Positions 27,989 to 38,795 of a stretch of DNA of 64,000 bases are shown piece after piece. The notes beneath the pieces are model-generated. The model had not been told where the DNA came from. It saw nothing but the letters and a program-made list of their open reading frames with translations, and did no database searches. This DNA is from Acetobacter syzygii (GTDB lineage Bacteria; Pseudomonadota; Alphaproteobacteria; Acetobacterales; Acetobacteraceae): contig NZ_BAMZ01000021.1 in the NCBI RefSeq assembly GCF_000964225.1, positions 1 through 64,000 of the forward strand, read 5' to 3'. Made by a program: the position numbers and the translations under genes. Within the stretch, counting starts at the first letter, position 1; the number at the start of each line of letters is the position of its first letter.

Positions 27989-29152
27989 ATGGCCGGTTAC
28001 TCCCGCACGGATGATTCGCCCTTCGGTCGCTGGTGGCGGAATGTGGACCGCACAACGCTGATCTGTACCTTTATCCTGATCGGTTTTGGCTACATTCTTA
28101 TGCTGGCAGCCAGCCCCGCTGTGGCTGTGCGTATTGGCGCATCGCGCAATATGTTCATTTTCAAACAGGTCATGTTTCTCAGCGTGGCCGGGTTGATTGT
28201 TACGGGTGTGTCCATGCTCTCGCGCAGGGCCGTACTCAGGCTCTCGCTTATAGGCGGTGTGCTTATGCTGGGGGCCACCATGCTGACCCTTGTGCATGGA
28301 ATAGAAATCAAGGGGGCGCGGCGCTGGATTGCGCTCCCCCTTATGTCTTTACAGCCATCGGAGTTTCTCAAACCCTGCTTTGCGGTGGTCACCGGCTGGT
28401 TGCTGACGGAGCGCCGCACCTCGCGCTATTTTCCCGGAATGCTCATAGCCTTCGGGTTGTACGGGCTTATTCTGCTTCTGCTCAAATCCCAGCCCGATAT
28501 TGGGATGCTGACGGTTATTACCGCCGTTTTTCTGGTGCAGCTTTTTGTTGATGGGCTAAACCTGATTTTTGTTGGTTTTGGCTTTGGCTGCATGGTAGCC
28601 GCCGGGATTGCGGCGTTCTTTATTTTCCCGCATGTGCGCTCGCGCGTAGAGCGGTTCATGCACCCCAATGTGGGTGACCATTACCAGATCGATACCGCCC
28701 TGCGTGCCTTTGGCAATGGCGGCCTGATGGGCCGTGGCCCGGGGGAAGGACGGGTCAAGGACCTGCTGCCAGATGCACACGCGGACTTTGTGTTTGCCGT
28801 AGCCGGGGAAGAATACGGGCTGGTCGTGTGTATGCTGATCATCTGCATTTTTGCAGCCATTGTTGTCCGCACCCTGCTCCGCCTGATCCGGGAGGATGAT
28901 CCGTTTGTAGTCATTGCCACATCGGGGCTGCTAACGGGTTTTGGCTTGCAGGCTTTTGTTAACATGGCTTCAACCTTGCATCTTATCCCCACCAAGGGCA
29001 TGACGCTGCCATTCATTTCCTACGGGGGGTCATCTGCCATGTCTGTTGCACTCGCCATTGGCATGGTGCTGGCTTTAACGCGGCAGCAACCGGGGGGACT
29101 ACGCCCGGGAACCAGCTTTATCACCACTCTCAGACAATGGCGGTCAGCATGA
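27989..29152 (+). CDS. ftsW: Septal peptidoglycan polymerase FtsW
   Basis: A 387-residue SEDS protein with about ten spans. The family blocks GARRWIALPLMSLQPSEFLK, LKSQPDIGMLTV and PTKGMTLPFISYGGSSAMSV are present. SEDS proteins polymerise glycan strands from lipid II together with a class B PBP, here FtsI. It follows murD by 7 bases and overlaps murG by ATGA. Confidence 0.96.
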   Translation: MAGYSRTDDSPFGRWWRNVDRTTLICTFILIGFGYILMLAASPAVAVRIGASRNMFIFKQVMFLSVAGLIVTGVSMLSRRAVLRLSLIGGVLMLGATMLTLVHGIEIKGARRWIALPLMSLQPSEFLKPCFAVVTGWLLTERRTSRYFPGMLIAFGLYGLILLLLKSQPDIGMLTVITAVFLVQLFVDGLNLIFVGFGFGCMVAAGIAAFFIFPHVRSRVERFMHPNVGDHYQIDTALRAFGNGGLMGRGPGEGRVKDLLPDAHADFVFAVAGEEYGLVVCMLIICIFAAIVVRTLLRLIREDDPFVVIATSGLLTGFGLQAFVNMASTLHLIPTKGMTLPFISYGGSSAMSVALAIGMVLALTRQQPGGLRPGTSFITTLRQWRSA

Positions 29153-30294
29153 CGTCCCGTACTATTGTGATTGCGGCTGGGGGCACCGGCGGACATTTTT
29201 TTCCTGCCGAGGCTCTGGCCGATGCGCTGGTTGCGCGCGGCCACCACATTGTGCTCATGACCGATGCACGGGCAGGCAAGCGTTCCAGCGGCGTATTTGC
29301 CCATAGCCCTCAGTTTGTCCTGCAAGGTGCCGGTGTTGCCGGGCGCGGTCCCATCCGTGCCCTGCGGGCAGGGGTTACGCTCCTTGCCAGCGCATGGAAG
29401 GCCCGCAACCTGTTGCAGGACGTGCAGCCAGATGCCGTGGTCGGCTTTGGTGGTTACCCTTCCATTCCCCCCCTACTGGGGGCACGGCTGATGGGGCGCA
29501 AACACCCGGCCCTGATCATCCACGAAGGGAACGCGGTTCTGGGCAAGGCCAATGCCGTGCTCTCCCGCTTTGCCGATGTGATTGCCACATCTTTTCCCAC
29601 CGTTGCCAAACTCCCCATGGGCGCCAGAACCGTACTGACCGGAATGCCGGTGCGCCCTGCCATTGCCGCCCTTGCAGGGGACCCATGGCAGGAGCCGGAC
29701 AATGGCGTTCATCTGCTGGTATGGGGTGGCTCTCTGGGCGCCCGTATTTTTTCGCAGGTTGTCCCGGCCGCCATTGCCCGCCTGCCAGATACCCTGCGTA
29801 CACGCATAAGCATAACCCAGCAGGCCCGCGCGGATGATGTGGAAGCCGTGCGCCAAGCCTATGCTGGCATGGGTGTAAAAGCCCGGGTAGAACCTTTCCT
29901 GAACGATGTGCCTGACCTGCTCCGTTCTGCCCATCTGGTTATCGGGCGGGCTGGTGGCTCCTCCGTTGCGGAAATTACAACAGCCGGTCGCCCCTCGCTT
30001 CTGGTGCCGCTGCCCATTGCCGCCTCTGATGAGCAGACAGAAAATGCCCGCGCCATAACCGATGTGGGTGCAGGCTGGATGATCCGCCAGCCCGACTTTA
30101 CCGCCCAAACGCTGGCAACACGCCTGCAAGACCTTTTCACCGCTCCGGACGAACTGGCCCGTGCTGCTGCTGCCGCGGCAACGCTGGCCCGCCCGGACGC
30201 CGCCCTCCGTCTGGCTGATATAGTAGAAGAATGCCTCCAACTTTCTCCTTCACCCGTTCCTCCGCCCTCCAGCAAGACGGAGACACGCACATGA
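29149..30294 (+). CDS. murG: UDP-GlcNAc:lipid I GlcNAc transferase
   Basis: A 381-residue GT28 enzyme. The N-terminal [17 protein letters not shown] is the lipid-facing glycine loop. [19 protein letters not shown], then [15 protein letters not shown], and the donor-site block [20 protein letters not shown] with [12 protein letters not shown] complete the fold. It makes lipid II. The ATG at 29149 overlaps the ftsW stop. Confidence 0.97.
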   Translation: MTSRTIVIAAGGTGGHFFPAEALADALVARGHHIVLMTDARAGKRSSGVFAHSPQFVLQGAGVAGRGPIRALRAGVTLLASAWKARNLLQDVQPDAVVGFGGYPSIPPLLGARLMGRKHPALIIHEGNAVLGKANAVLSRFADVIATSFPTVAKLPMGARTVLTGMPVRPAIAALAGDPWQEPDNGVHLLVWGGSLGARIFSQVVPAAIARLPDTLRTRISITQQARADDVEAVRQAYAGMGVKARVEPFLNDVPDLLRSAHLVIGRAGGSSVAEITTAGRPSLLVPLPIAASDEQTENARAITDVGAGWMIRQPDFTAQTLATRLQDLFTAPDELARAAAAAATLARPDAALRLADIVEECLQLSPSPVPPPSSKTETRT

Positions 30295-31724
30295 GAGCCC
30301 TGCCCCTTTCCATCGGAACCATCCATTTTGTCGGCATTGGCGGCATTGGCATGTCCGGCATTGCGGAGGTGCTGTGCCTGCTCGGCTACTCCGTGCAAGG
30401 CTCGGACATAGCAGAAAACGCCAATGTCAAACGTTTGCGGGCCGCAGGTATTCCAGTCACAATCGGGCATGATGCCAGCAATCTGGGCAATGCACAGGTC
30501 GTGGTGATTTCCACCGCGGTCAAGCGCGACAACCCGGAAGTTGTTGCCGCCCGCGCCAAGCTTATTCCGGTTGTACGCCGGGCGGAAATGCTGGCCGAAC
30601 TGATGCGCCTGCGCTGGTCGGTTGCCATTGGCGGCACGCACGGCAAAACCACGACAACCAGCCTGGTCGCCGCCGTGCTGGAGGCCGCAAAGCTGGACCC
30701 TACGGTTATTAACGGCGGTATTATCGAGGCTTATGGCACCAACACCCGCATGGGCAAAGGTGACTGGATGGTGGTGGAAGCGGATGAGAGCGATGGCTCC
30801 TTCCTGCGCCTGCCTGCTGTTATTTCGGTCGTGACCAACATGGACCCCGAACATCTGGACCACTGGGGCTCCGCAGAGGCCATGGAGGCCGCTTACGACC
30901 AGTTTGTCTCCAACGTGCCATTTTATGGTTTTGCGGTTCTGTGCGTTGACCACCCAGCCGTGCAGCAGATGATCCCGCGCCTGTCCGACCATCGGATTGT
31001 CACCTATGGCTTCTCGCCCCAAGCGGACGTACGGGCCGAAAAGGTGATTACCGACAAGCTGGGTGCTACTTTTGAGGTCACCCTGACAGACCGCGTCAGC
31101 CGCCGTACCCGCAAGGCTGGCCCCTTCCGCCTGCCCATGCTTGGTGCGCACAATGTGCAGAACGCCCTTGCCGCCATTGCCGTCGCAACCGAGATGGACA
31201 TTAGCGATGATGTCATCCGTTCCGGTCTGGCCAGCTTCCGCGGTGTCAAGCGCCGCTTTACCCGCACGGGGGAAGCAGGGGGCATTACCGTAATCGATGA
31301 TTACGGCCACCACCCGGTAGAAATTGCAGCCGTGCTGAAGGCCGCAAGGCAGGCCGGGGCCAACCACGTTATTGCGGTTATGCAGCCCCACCGCTACTCG
31401 CGCCTGCGCACATTATTCGCGGACTTCTGCACCTGCATGAACGACGCGGATACCGTTATTGTCTCCGATGTCTATGCCGCAGGCGAAGACCCCCTGCCCG
31501 ATGCCAGCCGTGACAGGCTGATAGAAGGTCTGCGCGAACGTGGGCACCGCTCGGTGGTGCCGCTCTCCAGCCCTGACCATCTGGCGGAAATGATCAACGC
31601 CATTGCCAAACCGGGCGATTATGTTGTCTGCCTTGGTGCGGGCACCATTACCAACTGGGCACAGGCCCTGCCCGCCCAGCTTGCCACCCTGCAGGCAGAA
31701 CAAAAAGGTGGAAGTGCTGCATGA
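30291..31724 (+). CDS. murC: UDP-MurNAc:L-alanine ligase
   Basis: A 477-residue Mur ligase beginning with the [14 protein letters not shown] nucleotide fold. The ATP loop is [30 protein letters not shown] and [12 protein letters not shown] are in the central domain and [20 protein letters not shown] in the C-terminal domain. It adds the first stem-peptide residue. The start at 30291 overlaps the murG stop; an earlier start at 30231 lies within murG. Confidence 0.97.
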   Translation: MRALPLSIGTIHFVGIGGIGMSGIAEVLCLLGYSVQGSDIAENANVKRLRAAGIPVTIGHDASNLGNAQVVVISTAVKRDNPEVVAARAKLIPVVRRAEMLAELMRLRWSVAIGGTHGKTTTTSLVAAVLEAAKLDPTVINGGIIEAYGTNTRMGKGDWMVVEADESDGSFLRLPAVISVVTNMDPEHLDHWGSAEAMEAAYDQFVSNVPFYGFAVLCVDHPAVQQMIPRLSDHRIVTYGFSPQADVRAEKVITDKLGATFEVTLTDRVSRRTRKAGPFRLPMLGAHNVQNALAAIAVATEMDISDDVIRSGLASFRGVKRRFTRTGEAGGITVIDDYGHHPVEIAAVLKAARQAGANHVIAVMQPHRYSRLRTLFADFCTCMNDADTVIVSDVYAAGEDPLPDASRDRLIEGLRERGHRSVVPLSSPDHLAEMINAIAKPGDYVVCLGAGTITNWAQALPAQLATLQAEQKGGSAA

Positions 31725-32671
31725 CCACCCCATCCGCAACCACCTTGGAAGACATGGTCCGCCATGCCTTTGATGGCACACGCGGGCGGGTAACCGCGCA
31801 GGCACCACTGGGCGCACGGACGTGGTTCCGCGTGGGTGGACCGGCGGAATGGCTGTTCCAGCCCAAGGACGCGGAAGATCTGGCAGGCATGTTGTGCCGC
31901 CTCTCCCCCGAACTGCCGGTTATTGCCCTTGGAGCCTGCTCCAACGTTATTATCCGAGACGGTGGGCTGGATGGCATTGTTGTGCGTATGGCCCGGGGCT
32001 TTGCGGAGATTACCGTGGAAGCCGATGGTCTGGTGGTTGGCAGCGCCTGCCTGGACGCAACAGTGGCGGAACATGCAGCGCAGGCCGGACTTGCCGGGCT
32101 GGAGTTTCTGGCTGGTATTCCCGGCTCCATTGGTGGAGCTGTCCGCATGAATGCTGGGGCTTACGGGGCAGATATTGCCAGTGTACTGGACTGGGCAGAT
32201 ATTATAACGCGCGATGGCAACATGCTCCGGCTGGGCAATGCCGCGCTACGGTTTGGTTACCGCCGTTCCGGCCTGCCAGAAGGGGCTATGGTCGTCCGGG
32301 CACGCCTGCGCGGGACCGAGGCAAACCCGGCCGAAATTGCCGCACGGATTGCCGATATCCGCGCAGCGCGCGAGCAGTCCCAGCCCGTACGGGCACGTAC
32401 GGGTGGCTCTACCTTCCGTAACCCTGACCCCGATATTTCCACCCGCAAGGCATGGGAGCTGATTGATCAGGCCGGATGCCGTGGCCTGCGCAGGGGGGAT
32501 GCGCAGGTAAGCGAAAAACACTGCAACTTCCTGATCAACCTTGGCCATGCCACAGCCCATGATCTGGAAGCGCTGGGCGATGATGTACGCCACCGCGTAG
32601 CCCAGCATTCCGGCGTGCATTTGCATTGGGAAATCAAACGTCTTGGCCGCACGGAAGGACCCTGCGCATGA
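31721..32671 (+). CDS. murB: UDP-N-acetylenolpyruvoylglucosamine reductase
   Basis: A 316-residue FAD enzyme. [14 protein letters not shown] and [13 protein letters not shown] bind [23 protein letters not shown] and the C-terminal GGSTFRNPD and GRRGD-like [20 protein letters not shown] mark a type I MurB. It reduces enolpyruvyl-UDP-GlcNAc to UDP-MurNAc with NADPH. It overlaps murC and ddl by ATGA. Confidence 0.96.
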   Translation: MTTPSATTLEDMVRHAFDGTRGRVTAQAPLGARTWFRVGGPAEWLFQPKDAEDLAGMLCRLSPELPVIALGACSNVIIRDGGLDGIVVRMARGFAEITVEADGLVVGSACLDATVAEHAAQAGLAGLEFLAGIPGSIGGAVRMNAGAYGADIASVLDWADIITRDGNMLRLGNAALRFGYRRSGLPEGAMVVRARLRGTEANPAEIAARIADIRAAREQSQPVRARTGGSTFRNPDPDISTRKAWELIDQAGCRGLRRGDAQVSEKHCNFLINLGHATAHDLEALGDDVRHRVAQHSGVHLHWEIKRLGRTEGPCA

Positions 32672-33609
32672 GCACGACCAAAAAACGTATTACCGTGCTT
32701 ATGGGTGGCGTATCTTCGGAGCGGAGTGTCAGCCTGTCCTCCGGTCAGGGGGTGGCAGAAGCCCTGCGCAGTCTGGGCCATACCGTCAACACACTGGATG
32801 CAGGTGCGGATCTGGGCGTGCTGGTGGCTGAACTTGCTGCGCAAAAGCCCGATGTGGTGTTTAACGCCCTGCACGGTCGCTTTGGCGAGGATGGCTGCAT
32901 TCAGGGTATTCTGGACTGGATGGGCCTTGCCTATACGCATTCTGGCGTGCGTGCTTCCGCTACAGCCATGGACAAGGCTGCCGCCCGCGCCGTTTTTCTG
33001 GCTGCGGGCCTGCCCGTTGCTCAAGGGCGGGTTATTCGCATTGCCGAACTGGCAGCAGATGACCCCCTACCCGCCCCTTATGTGGTCAAACCTGTGTGCG
33101 AAGGGTCGTCTGTCGGGGTTTCCATCATCCGGCCGGGGACCAATGTGCGCGCACATATTGCCCGTAACTGGACATATGGCCCACAGGCACTGGTGGAAGA
33201 GTTTATTCCCGGGCGCGAAATTACCGTGGGCGTTATGGGGGAACGTGCCCTGACGGTCACGGATATAACTCCCACCGGCCCGGGCCATGATTTTTATGAT
33301 TATGATGCCAAATATAACGCGGGTGGGTCACAGCATGTGCTGCCCGCCCAGATTGACCCCGCGGTTGCACGGCAGGCCATGGATGTTGCGGTTGCAGCCC
33401 ACAAGGCACTGGGCTGTTCCGGGGCATCCCGCTCTGACTTCCGGCTGGATGATACAAACCCGGCCAACCCGCGCCTGATCCTGCTGGAGGTCAACACCCA
33501 GCCGGGCATGACCGCAACATCGCTCCTGCCCGAACAGGCTGCCTATTGCGGCATAAGCTACCCGGAACTGTGCAACTGGCTGGTTGAGCAGGCCGCCTGC
33601 CGCCAATGA
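32668..33609 (+). CDS. ddl: D-alanine--D-alanine ligase
   Basis: A 313-residue ATP-grasp enzyme: ITVLMGGVSSERSVSLSSGQ at the N-terminus, NALHGRFGEDGCIQGILDWM, YVVKPVCEGSSVGVSII, VEEFIPGREITVGVMG, and LILLEVNTQPGMTATSLLPE with the Mg-binding Glu and Asn. It supplies D-Ala-D-Ala to MurF. The ATG at 32668 overlaps the murB stop, and its own stop region overlaps ftsQ. Confidence 0.96.
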   Translation: MSTTKKRITVLMGGVSSERSVSLSSGQGVAEALRSLGHTVNTLDAGADLGVLVAELAAQKPDVVFNALHGRFGEDGCIQGILDWMGLAYTHSGVRASATAMDKAAARAVFLAAGLPVAQGRVIRIAELAADDPLPAPYVVKPVCEGSSVGVSIIRPGTNVRAHIARNWTYGPQALVEEFIPGREITVGVMGERALTVTDITPTGPGHDFYDYDAKYNAGGSQHVLPAQIDPAVARQAMDVAVAAHKALGCSGASRSDFRLDDTNPANPRLILLEVNTQPGMTATSLLPEQAAYCGISYPELCNWLVEQAACRQ

Positions 33610-34568
33610 AGCGCCCTGCAAGCCGCCCCTCCCGTACTGGACTTTTCCTCAAGCGCCAGAAGCGCCTGCTACGGCCCGTTATCGGGCTTGTGCTGCTGGC
33701 GGGCGTTGGAGGTGTGGCGTATCTGGCGCTGCCATTACCCGTCATACAAAAGCAGATTGCCCCCCTGCGTGACAAACTGTTGGGCACCTCCGCCCTGCGG
33801 GTCACCAGTATTCGTATTGATGGCGCAAACCTGACCAGCGACAGTGCAATCCGTGCGGCTTTGAATATTGCCGTAGGCGACCCGGTCCTGAACTTTAATG
33901 TCTCCCACGCGCGGGAAATGCTGACCGCCATGCCCTTTGTTGATCACGTCAGTGTGGAGCGCCACCTGTCGGGCGAAATTGACGTGCATATTACCGAACG
34001 TCCGCCTTATGCAGTCTGGCAGCATCAGGGGCATTTTATTCTGATCGACAGACAGGGGCAAAAAGTGCCTGATCAGGGTACAAACGACAAGGATGCCACA
34101 GCCTTTGCAAAATTGCCGCTCGTCGTTGGCGATGGCGCAAACGAGAATGCGGCAGCGCTTATTGATGTGCTTTTGCAAGAACCTGACGTTAAATCCCGCG
34201 TAACGGCAGCCGTGCGCGTAAGCGACCGCCGCTGGAACCTGAGCCTGAAGGACGGTGCAACCGTGCTCCTGCCCGAGGGGGAGGAAGCACCGGCCATTCA
34301 CCGTCTGGCACGGCTGAATGCCAGCACACAGCTACTGGACCGCCCGGTGGTGCTGATTGACATGCGCCTGCCCGACCGGCTGACCATTCGGGAGCGTCCG
34401 TCCGAACCACCCCCACCCAGCACAATGCCACAGGTGGGAGATGCAGCCAAAAATGCGGCTATCCCCCATGCCGTCCCTACTGGCAAGGACACCCCCCACA
34501 CGCCGCCCCACCACACACCCACCAAAGACACCCCCAGATCAGCCACGGAGGAAAGCCGAGATGAATGA
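33606..34568 (+). CDS. ftsQ: Division protein FtsQ
   Basis: A 320-residue bitopic protein. A basic cytoplasmic N-terminus is followed by one span at about 24-44 (VIGLVLLAGVGGVAYLALPL). The POTRA domain comes next (LRVTSIRIDGANLTSDSAIR, FVDHVSVERHLSGEIDVHIT, ERPPYAVWQHQGHFILIDRQ) and then the FtsQ beta domain. The last 60 residues are a Pro/Thr-rich tail beyond the usual end. It links FtsL/FtsB to the divisome. It overlaps ddl and ftsA. Confidence 0.93.
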   Translation: MKRPASRPSRTGLFLKRQKRLLRPVIGLVLLAGVGGVAYLALPLPVIQKQIAPLRDKLLGTSALRVTSIRIDGANLTSDSAIRAALNIAVGDPVLNFNVSHAREMLTAMPFVDHVSVERHLSGEIDVHITERPPYAVWQHQGHFILIDRQGQKVPDQGTNDKDATAFAKLPLVVGDGANENAAALIDVLLQEPDVKSRVTAAVRVSDRRWNLSLKDGATVLLPEGEEAPAIHRLARLNASTQLLDRPVVLIDMRLPDRLTIRERPSEPPPPSTMPQVGDAAKNAAIPHAVPTGKDTPHTPPHHTPTKDTPRSATEESRDE

Positions 34569-35997
34569 GAATACCCCCTTCCCAGCTTCCCCCGATCGCA
34601 GCCTGACCGACCGCCTGCACAAAAAACGGACGTCCACCACAACGGGCAGCACACTGCGCATGAGCGGGGGCGACGGCTCTCTCCCTCTCCCCCCGAGCGA
34701 AAAAAACAAGCGCCCTCACACATGGCGTAACGGTTACAGCGCGGTGCTGGATATCGGCTCCACCAAAATTACCTGCCTTATTGGCAAAGGGGAGCCCAAC
34801 GGAATGCTGCGCGTGGCTGGCTATGGCTGGCGTCGCTCCGCTGGGGTGCGCAACGGTGCCATTACCGAGTTGCAGGAGGCTGAAGCCGCCATACGTGCCA
34901 CCGTGGCACAGGCCGAAAACATGGCCGAGCGCACCATAGACAAAGTTGTTGTCAACCTGTCGTGCGGGCACCCTGCAAGCCGCCTGTTCAATGTTCGCTG
35001 GCCCATTGGCGGGCGCGTGGTAACGGAGGCAGACATTCGCCGCGTGGTAACGGAAGGGCGGGTACAGGCCACCGTGCAGGGGCGTGAGGTCATACACACC
35101 CTCCCCATCGATTTTACCGTGGATGATACGGAAGGTGTCTCCGACCCCCGTGGGCATCTGTGCGAAACGCTCAAGGCCCGCCTACATATTATTGATGCTG
35201 CCACCACCGCCCTGCTGAACCTTGAAACCGTACTCAACCGCGCCGAACTGCGGATGGAAGCCCTTGTCTCCTCCCCTCTGGCCTCTGGCCTGTCCGTGCT
35301 GGATGCGGATGAGCGCGACCTGGGCACCACTGTTGTGGATATGGGGGGTGGCACCACATCGCTTGCAGTTTTTGGCGAAGGCCAGATCCTGCACACGGCC
35401 CAGATTGGCGTGGGTGGCCTGCATGTTACGCGTGATATTGCGCGTGGCCTTGGCACCTCGCTCGATAATGCAGAACGGCTGAAAACCGTTTACGGCAGCG
35501 CTGATCTGGCTTCCGATGTGGAAGATGATGTTCTGACCGTGGAACTGCTGGGGAACGATGTTCCCCATTTTGAGCAGATCTCGCGCGCAATGCTTGGCCG
35601 CATTATTCGCCCCCGTATGGAGGAAACTCTGGAACTGGTGCGCGAAAAACTCGATGGGGCTGGTCTTGGCATGGCTGCCAGCGGTCGCATTGTGCTGACG
35701 GGTGGCGGGTCATTGCTGGATGGAATCCGCCCTTTGGCCGAGCGTATTCTGGGAGTTCCGGTCAGTGTTGGCCGCCACTCCGGCCCCGGCTTTACGCGCT
35801 CTGTCCGCCTTGGCCGCCCCAAAAACATTGCCGGTCTGCCAGAGGATACAGCCGCTGCCGCAGGCTTTGCCACTGCGGCCGGGCTGCTGTTCTGGGCGGC
35901 TAGTGCGGAACGTCCTTTTAGTGATGTAGAATTCCGCGAAGCCGCGCCAAGTGGTTTTTTACAAAAACTGGTTGCTTTTATTCGTGAGAGGGTTTGA
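34561..35997 (+). CDS. ftsA: Division protein FtsA with N-terminal extension
   Basis: A 478-residue actin-like ATPase that anchors FtsZ to the membrane. The core starts at about residue 60: SAVLDIGSTKITCLIGKGEP (phosphate 1), GVRNGAITELQEAEAAI, then TVVDMGGGTTSLAVFGEG (phosphate 2) and RIVLTGGGSLLDGI (adenosine). The last residues (SGFLQKLVAFIRERV) form the amphipathic membrane-targeting helix. The 60 residues before the core are Ser/Thr/Pro-rich and unusual. The ATG at 34561 has GGAGGAAAG upstream; a downstream in-frame ATG at about residue 34 is possible. Confidence 0.93.
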   Translation: MNENTPFPASPDRSLTDRLHKKRTSTTTGSTLRMSGGDGSLPLPPSEKNKRPHTWRNGYSAVLDIGSTKITCLIGKGEPNGMLRVAGYGWRRSAGVRNGAITELQEAEAAIRATVAQAENMAERTIDKVVVNLSCGHPASRLFNVRWPIGGRVVTEADIRRVVTEGRVQATVQGREVIHTLPIDFTVDDTEGVSDPRGHLCETLKARLHIIDAATTALLNLETVLNRAELRMEALVSSPLASGLSVLDADERDLGTTVVDMGGGTTSLAVFGEGQILHTAQIGVGGLHVTRDIARGLGTSLDNAERLKTVYGSADLASDVEDDVLTVELLGNDVPHFEQISRAMLGRIIRPRMEETLELVREKLDGAGLGMAASGRIVLTGGGSLLDGIRPLAERILGVPVSVGRHSGPGFTRSVRLGRPKNIAGLPEDTAAAAGFATAAGLLFWAASAERPFSDVEFREAAPSGFLQKLVAFIRERV

Positions 35998-36079
35998 TTT
36001 GCGCCACAAAAGATTGGTAAACTATTTGCAATCTTATCCACTCCTCCACCGTTAACCCGCCGCAGTCCGGGAGAGAAAC

Positions 36080-37570
36080 ATGACCCTCAACCTAACCGTT
36101 CCACCCCAGACTCATGCTGATTTTTCGCCCAAAATCACCGTTATTGGCGTTGGCGGGGGGGGGACGAACGCGGTTGACAACATGATTGCCTCCAACCTGC
36201 AAGGTGTGGAATTTGTTGTTGCCAATACCGACGCGCAGAGTCTGGCCAAAAGTCTGGCAGACAGCCGCATCCAGCTTGGCCCGCACCTGACCCACGGTCT
36301 GGGTGCCGGGGCCAAGCCCGAAGTCGGCCGCGCCGCAGCGGAAGAAGCTGCGGACGAAATTGCCCGCTATCTGGACGGCGCTCATATGGTGTTCATCACC
36401 ACAGGCATGGGGGGGGGCACCGGCACCGGGGCAGCCCCTGTTATTGCCCGCATGGCACGGGAGCGGAACATTCTGACCATTGGCGTGGTCAGCAAGCCCT
36501 TTGCATACGAAGGCAAACGCCGCGCCCGCGTGGCTGATGAGGGTATTCAGGAACTCCAGCAGTATGTTGATACGCTGATTGTGATTCCCAACCAGAATCT
36601 CTTCCGTATTGCCAACGAACGCACCACCCTGCGCGAAGCCTATAAGCTGGCTGACGAAGTTTTGAATATGGGTGTGCGCGGCGTAACCGACCTGATGATG
36701 GAACGCGGCTACGTTAACCTCGACTTTGCCGATATCCGCAGCGTTATGGCCGAAATGGGCAAGGCGATGATGGGGACAGGTGAAGCCGAAGGCGACAACC
36801 GCGCCGTGGAAGCGGCCGAAGCCGCCATTTCCAACCCACTGCTTGAAGATACCTGCATGGCCACGGCCAAGGGTCTGCTGGTCAATGTCACCGGCGGTGA
36901 AGACATGACCTTCTTCGAGGCGGAAGAAGCCTTCAACCGCATCTGCCGCGAAGTCCCCGAAGATGCCAACATGATCTTCGGGACCGTGATCGAGGAAAAA
37001 ATGAGCGGGCGCGTCCGTGTGTCCGTTGTGGCAACGGGTATTGATGTCCCTCCTACGGGGAATGAACGCCCACATCTGGCTGCTGTAGAAAACGAAGCTC
37101 AGCCAGAACCGCAATACGCAGCACCCGAGGCCCAGACCAACACCGGCGCGGCACCAGTGGCACAAACGCAGGCACCGGCAGCCGAGCAGCCTGTAGGGGC
37201 GCCGTCACAGGGGTATGCCCAGCAGCAGCCCGCACCCCGCCATGCAGCCCCCCCGGCCCATACCGTACCGGGCCAGGTTGCGGCTGCGGCCCAGCAGCCC
37301 CGCCAGCCTGCCCCTCCTGCGGCTCCCGCGGCCTCCAAGCACGCCAACCTGTTCAGCGAACCACCACGCCCTTCGGCCTACCCAGTGCAGGACCCTAACG
37401 CCCGTAGCCTGTTTGGCCGCGTAACAGGGGCATTCCGCCGCGCAACAACGCCCGAAACACGGCAGGAACCCGTAGCGCAATCCCACCCCACCATTAGTCA
37501 GGCAGAACAGGGTGCTCCCCGTAGCGAAGGGGATAATGGTCTGGAAATTCCAACTTTTCTGCGCCGTTAA
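36080..37570 (+). CDS. ftsZ: Cell-division GTPase FtsZ
   Basis: A 496-residue tubulin homologue. [18 protein letters not shown] opens the GTPase domain, [20 protein letters not shown] is the tubulin signature loop, and [20 protein letters not shown] holds the T7 catalytic Asp. After about residue 320 comes a Gln/Ala/Pro-rich linker of some 150 residues, then the conserved C-terminal peptide LEIPTFLRR that binds FtsA and other partners. The linker is long but normal for alphaproteobacteria. An 82-base gap separates it from ftsA, with inverted arms AAGATTG (36010-36016) and CAATCTT (36029-36035). Confidence 0.97.
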   Translation: MTLNLTVPPQTHADFSPKITVIGVGGGGTNAVDNMIASNLQGVEFVVANTDAQSLAKSLADSRIQLGPHLTHGLGAGAKPEVGRAAAEEAADEIARYLDGAHMVFITTGMGGGTGTGAAPVIARMARERNILTIGVVSKPFAYEGKRRARVADEGIQELQQYVDTLIVIPNQNLFRIANERTTLREAYKLADEVLNMGVRGVTDLMMERGYVNLDFADIRSVMAEMGKAMMGTGEAEGDNRAVEAAEAAISNPLLEDTCMATAKGLLVNVTGGEDMTFFEAEEAFNRICREVPEDANMIFGTVIEEKMSGRVRVSVVATGIDVPPTGNERPHLAAVENEAQPEPQYAAPEAQTNTGAAPVAQTQAPAAEQPVGAPSQGYAQQQPAPRHAAPPAHTVPGQVAAAAQQPRQPAPPAAPAASKHANLFSEPPRPSAYPVQDPNARSLFGRVTGAFRRATTPETRQEPVAQSHPTISQAEQGAPRSEGDNGLEIPTFLRR

Positions 37571-37717
37571 GCACTTCTTAATCTATCCTGTGGCATGGCC
37601 TCCGCCATGTTGCAGGGTATGAAACAGACCGCAATAATCATTGACTCGCATCTAACCCGGACAGGCTCTAACGTTAACGTGTCGTAAGTTTTCACACGAA
37701 CATGGATGGTCGGGATC

Positions 37718-38698
37718 ATGGATAATCTGACTGGGGATCTTGCCCCGTATTCCAAGTCTGCGGAGATCCTTCCAACCACTATGCGACAAATGCGCAAAAA
37801 ACATTCTCCGGTCCAGCATACGCTGCACCATGCCATCCATGCTGTTGGTATTGGCCTGCATACGGGCCGCCCCATTACCATGACCATGGAACCCGCACCG
37901 GCAGGCCACGGCATTGTTTTCCAGCGCACGGACATTCCCGCCGCAGCGCCACTGCCCGCACGGTATGACCATGTGGTAGAAACCCGGCTCAGCACTGTTC
38001 TGGGCGAAAAAGACCGCCCCGAAAACCGCGTTGCCACTATTGAACACCTTATGGCAGCCTTGTGCGGGTGCGGCATTGATAACGCCCGCATTCTGGTAGA
38101 TGGCCCGGAAACGCCGGTTTTTGATGGCTCGGCCGCCGATTTTGTTTTTCTGCTCGACTGCGCCGGGCGTAAAGCTCAGGACCTTCCCCGCCGGACCATA
38201 CAGGTTATAAAACCTGTCCGGGTCACACACAAAGACTCATGGGTAGAACTGCTCCCCCACGATGGCGCGACCCCACACCTGTCCATGAGCATTGATTTTC
38301 CAGCCAGCGCCATTGGCGCGCAAAGCTACGATCTGGACCTGACCCCCACATCCTTCCGCAACGAACTGGCTGCCAACCGCACGTTTACCATGCGGCAGGA
38401 AATTGAAGCCCTGCATCAGGCCGGGCTGGCGCTGGGTGGGTCTTTGGACAACGCTATTGTGGTGGACAATGACTCCGTGCTGAACCCGACCGGCCTGCGC
38501 TGCCCGGACGAATTTATCCGCCACAAGGTTATGGATGCTGTGGGGGATCTGTATCTGGCTGGCTGTGTGCTCAATGCACGCTTTCATGGCCACCGTTCTG
38601 GCCATACGCTCAACAACAAGCTGCTCCATACCCTGTTCGCACAGAACACGGGATGGCAGGATATGACCAACCTCCAGTCCACATCCGCCGCCGCCTGA
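37718..38698 (+). CDS. lpxC: UDP-3-O-acyl-N-acetylglucosamine deacetylase
   Basis: A 326-residue zinc amidase for the committed step of lipid A synthesis. VGIGLHTGRPITMTMEPAPA, RVATIEHLMAALCGCGIDNA (zinc His), EFIRHKVMDAVGDLYLAG (zinc His and Asp) and HRSGHTLNNKLLHTLF (catalytic His) are all present. GTG/ATG choices at 37706, 37718 and 37781 are possible; GGGA lies just before 37718. It follows ftsZ by about 150 bases, as in many proteobacteria. Confidence 0.94.
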   Translation: MDNLTGDLAPYSKSAEILPTTMRQMRKKHSPVQHTLHHAIHAVGIGLHTGRPITMTMEPAPAGHGIVFQRTDIPAAAPLPARYDHVVETRLSTVLGEKDRPENRVATIEHLMAALCGCGIDNARILVDGPETPVFDGSAADFVFLLDCAGRKAQDLPRRTIQVIKPVRVTHKDSWVELLPHDGATPHLSMSIDFPASAIGAQSYDLDLTPTSFRNELAANRTFTMRQEIEALHQAGLALGGSLDNAIVVDNDSVLNPTGLRCPDEFIRHKVMDAVGDLYLAGCVLNARFHGHRSGHTLNNKLLHTLFAQNTGWQDMTNLQSTSAAA

Positions 38699-38795
38699 CC
38701 AGCTTTTTGCGAGGCACGGTCAATAATCAGCGTTTCGGTGCTTTTCTTGACCCGCTGACATGCTATAAGATTTTGTCTCGATCTGAAGAGCCGGT

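Noticed and set aside
29859-31391. 510-codon open frame on the minus strand
   Set aside because: It lies antisense to murG and murC, which have complete family motifs; it is a GC-bias shadow.
36092-37165. 357-codon open frame on the minus strand
   Set aside because: Antisense to the FtsZ GTPase domain.
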